64,000 bases of DNA from Nematopogon swammerdamellus (Eukaryota; Arthropoda; Insecta; Lepidoptera; Adelidae): assembly GCA_946902875.1 (NCBI GenBank), contig OX336344.1, forward strand, positions 19,117,791 to 19,181,790, read 5' to 3'. The stretch's first letter is position 1, and the number at the start of each line of letters is the position of its first letter. The position numbers were made by a program, and so were the translations under genes. Shown here piece after piece: positions 61,084 to 64,000 of this stretch. The notes under the pieces were generated by a model. The model did not search any database. It saw only the letters and a program-made list of their open reading frames with translations, and was not told the DNA's origin.

Positions 61084-61088
61084 CTACA

Positions 61089-61672
61089 TGAGGAGGTTAA
61101 GAACAAAAGGTCACAAATCCACTTTAGGTTTTTTTTTTTCAGAAAACACAAAAAACAAACGGTTCCTAAGCCATTACAGAAATATTTATTTTAATTTCAT
61201 ATAAAAATACTACTAGTAGAGGTCATTCGTATCATACAAAGATTTAAAAAAATTGTGCAGTAGAATAAGGAATACATGGATTTTAATTTTGGATTTGTGC
61301 CTTTTTGTACTGGAGTAATAATTTTTTGTATATGGATTTGTTACTTTTTGTTTGCAAGTATATGTGCCCCACAAAATTACAAAATAATTGAAAATGTTAC
61401 TTTTAGAACCACTGCACCGAAATTGGTTTGGATTTGCTGCCCTTTTGATATAAAGTGATCGAAGAGGATTAAACTTAGTGTCGATTTTTTCGGATTTGTT
61501 ACCTTTTAAACCAAATGTCACCTTTTGGTAGCCAAAATCAATCGGATTTGAGTACATTTTGATAATTACAAGGTGTGGAATAGATGCAATTCAGCATTTT
61601 AAATTAAAAAAAAATGAAAACTGTCTAAAGTGGATTTGTGACCTTTTGTTCTTAACCTCCTCAAATACCATC
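61089..61672 (+). mobile_element. MITE with about 38-bp ends next to exon 1
   Basis: Left TGAGGAGGTTAAGAACAAAA GGTCACAAATCCACTTTA and right TAAAGTGGATTTGTGACCTT TTGTTCTTAACCTCCTCA are perfect inverted repeats. The interior repeats GGATTTGTNCCTTTT several times. The left end is five bases from the exon 1 boundary. Confidence 0.88.
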
Positions 61673-62337
61673 CATCTGTCTTGTACACTTCCATACTTAT
61701 AATTTTAGACGCTGGCTAGCTAAGAGATGGTACTAGTGGCTGTGCCAAATCAGAAGATCAGACGCAGTCGATAACACCAATCTTCGCAAAACCACACTCA
61801 GCGAGGTGTCATGTTGTTATAAATGTCAGCTATAAAGGCAGACAAAAAGGTTGAAGTCTCATCCAGTGATACACCCATGAAGGGATGACCCACAGGGAGA
61901 ATAGATGAATGTGGAGATGTGTGTGTAGGTGGTATGCGTTACATATTATGTATATAACTAAAGATTGAAGATCGCGTGTCCAGGACACGGTAATGTGGGC
62001 AGATTTCCCCATATTAACAATCAAATTGATGCAACGCTCTGGATTGGCAAAAAAATTGCTGGTGTGAATGTGTTCGTATGTGTGAATTGTGATTGTGTGC
62101 GATCGGAAACTGGCGACAGCGTTTCCGATACGAGGGGGCCTTCATTACACATCTTCTCTGCTTCCAAAATCTTTGCATATAACTGTGCGTTCCTATGTCT
62201 GGACACTTTGCAACCTTATTATTGTTTCTAAGAATTTAAGTATGTATGTTGTATGTTTTCAAATGGTGCTGACTGTGTGCACCAAAAGCCCCTATAAAAT
62301 AAACATTTAAAAAATAACTAAATAATAAATATTCTCA

Positions 62338-62482
62338 TGCCGGCACTTCACTTGGCTTAGCGTATTCGTGTATTTGACAAAAAATTCCGTTTCGTCTCCC
62401 TTTAATGGCTCGTTTAGAGCGAGATAAAACTAAAATGTTTGCAACAAACACGAATACGCTAAGCCATGTGAAGTGCCGGCAT
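62338..62482 (+). mobile_element. 145-bp MITE with GCCGGCACTTCAC ends
   Basis: GCCGGCACTTCACTTGGCTT AGCGTATTCGTGT and its mate ACACGAATACGCTAAGCC ATGTGAAGTGCCGGC. Confidence 0.88.
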
Positions 62483-62879
62483 CAAATACAACTACAAGAA
62501 CGTAAATTTGAATGAAATTTTTCTATTAATTTGAAGTTATTCCTATTATTGATTTCCAATTTGCTCACATAGGTAACCTATTGTCAACGAGTGCCTGAGT
62601 CTAGAACACAGGTGGTTGGCTAATTAATTACATAATATACGCTGATTGAATAAGCAAGCTTAAAATTGTACTCTCGAAAAAACATTTCTTTTTCTTTTAT
62701 TAGACATTGTGAACGTAAACTTTCAAACTGAGCATGTAGTCTTATTCTATTGATATTCAATATCATCAATTCTAATCAATACTAATAATAAATCTGTAAG
62801 GGATGGTCATGGAGTAAGTTACTTTGTTTTATGAGATACTGCGTTAGTAGACTCTATGTATGATACTAAAACTAAATTG

Positions 62880-63165
62880 AGAATTTTTAGAAATCTTTCT
62901 CTATGTATGTATGTTCCTCCATAACTCTTAAAATGATCATCCGAATTCGATGAAATTTAGTACAAGCACATTTAACTATACGTGACACAGGATAGGCTAA
63001 ATAAAATTCAGTTCCGGCCGCGCTATGTGGCTCTCATATCCGATCTCGAAATTGATCCGCGCGCCGAAATAAAGGTATGGTAGCGGGCTTACTTCTTTAT
63101 AAATACGAACTTCACACAAAGGAAGCAGTGGGCAATAGCTGGTCCATTAAACATATGTGCTGAAT
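62880..63165 (+). mobile_element. Helitron-like fragment
   Basis: CTCTATGTATGTATGTTCCTC CATAAC, ATCCGAATTCGATGAAATTT and an end GGGCAATAGCTGGT are the usual style of lepidopteran Helitron ends. Degenerate. Confidence 0.45.
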
Positions 63166-63572
63166 GTCGTCCCCACCTTAAATGACTTTAAAAAATCATA
63201 ATGATAAAAAGATTGAGAAGCTGATGCTGTTATAAATCAATCACAAAAGATGATTAAAGAAAAAAAAAACTCATTCAGCCAAATGAACATTGCTCCAACT
63301 GAATGATGTCATTATATTTAATTGCACATTCATAACTCACGGTTTCTTTTGCCAAATGATTGCTAATCTGAACATTGTCTGAGGGGATCGTGTTGCAAGT
63401 CCAGTAAGGGGTATGGAATGTACTCTGCGGCCGTGTTTGGGTTATGTACAGTTTGTTATTGCAAATCTTTATTCATTTCATTTTAGACAGGCGCCTGGGC
63501 CGATGCATCTAAATCAAGTTGATATAGTTCATAGTTCATTGGTGTGGTTATAATTTGTTTGGTTTTTTTCAC

Positions 63573-63832
63573 TTAATCGATTTTTGTTAACTTAGTTACT
63601 TTTTTATCTTTATTCAGATGAGTGTCCAAATGGTTTTGAAATTGGTTTACGTTGTTTGCAATGATAATGTCCCCGAAGTCAGTTCCAATCTTCGAAAACT
63701 CTTGTTGGTTATGAAGTGCTCGCGAGTGTTGGTTTGTGCTGTTTTGATTAAGGGTGAACATTTCTTTGATTGCTTAACAGTCACATTTCTCAGTAAGCCT
63801 TTTATACACCTCAATCAGATCGCCCCGTAATA
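63573..63832 (-). pseudogene. non-LTR (CR1-like) reverse-transcriptase fragment
   Basis: Minus strand reads RGDLIEVYKRLTEK, a CR1-type motif, then in another frame HNQQEFSKIGTDFGDIIIAN and NQFQNHLDTHLNK. Frameshifted or stop-broken and truncated. Confidence 0.6.
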
Positions 63833-63854
63833 CGGAATGCTCAGGATTTCTAGG

Positions 63855-63990
63855 AATATTTTGCAAAGCGTGGTGGTCCGAGTTGTGCTGTGATTCGCCA
63901 GAGTTCTTGCAGCGCAAGCACAGATTACTCTGCTTAACCCGATTGTTGGGATACAGCGTGGTGGTGTGTGCGTAGCGTATGTATGTATAT
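63855..63990 (+). repeat. family-C SINE-like repeat, partial
   Basis: GAGTTGTGCTGTGATTCGCC, GATTACTCTGCTTAACCCGA and a GTATGTATGTATA end. Confidence 0.65.
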
Positions 63991-64000
63991 TTTTGCGGTT

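Noticed and set aside
58225..59880. 551-codon plus-strand open frame opposite ankyrin block 1
   Set aside because: Antisense shadow of the GC-rich exon 2. It has no start context or domain, and the minus strand carries the unmistakable ankyrin repeats.

Overview
The window is metazoan genomic DNA, almost certainly from an insect and most likely a lepidopteran. The evidence is many small GT-AG exons with GC-rich codons set in AT-rich introns, an arthropod-like Ank/KH protein, and a dense load of SINEs, MITEs, piggyBac-like, hAT-like and Helitron-like elements and non-LTR fragments. The order-level call is inference from repeat style. No prokaryotic features, operons or CRISPR arrays are present.

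One gene fills the window on the minus strand: the orthologue of Drosophila mask / vertebrate ANKHD1-ANKRD17 (multiple ankyrin repeats, single KH domain). I resolved 37 coding exons from 61083 down to a TGA at 2698-2700. Every junction is GT-AG and every phase closes. The first visible exon needs one base from an upstream exon outside the window, so the extreme N-terminus is missing. The chain totals 7,517 nt and encodes 2,504 residues plus the stop. Residue numbers used here start at the first complete codon of the first visible exon.

Protein order: conserved leader (1-85); ankyrin block 1 with 15 repeats (about 86-570); linker with Q-rich and low-complexity parts (571-1210); ankyrin block 2 with 10 repeats (about 1211-1545); Lys/Arg-rich charged region (1548-1792); a KH domain with GRAG loop split over two exons (about 1836-1910); and a long Pro/Ala/Gly/Gln/His-rich tail holding a PIGTER motif (about 2390), ending at residue 2504.

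The introns are the unusual part. Three separate introns begin with tandem arrays that contain copies of their own 5' splice site. These are 22 copies of a 111/123-bp unit made from the KH exon tail plus donor plus 33 bp of intron (20.4-22.9 kb), about five copies of a 123-bp Q-rich exon-tail unit (46.1-46.8 kb), and a 31-bp donor array (44.75-44.89 kb). Two near-identical 1,235-bp piggyBac-like elements lie in opposite orientation (10.2 and 43.1 kb). hAT-like elements (29.6-31.1 kb and 36.6-37.6 kb) and MITEs sit within a few bases of several splice sites. SINEs here have a head that looks like a 5S rRNA / tRNA promoter chimera. No second gene could be established; one possible plus-strand first exon near 60.66-60.77 kb is only a candidate.
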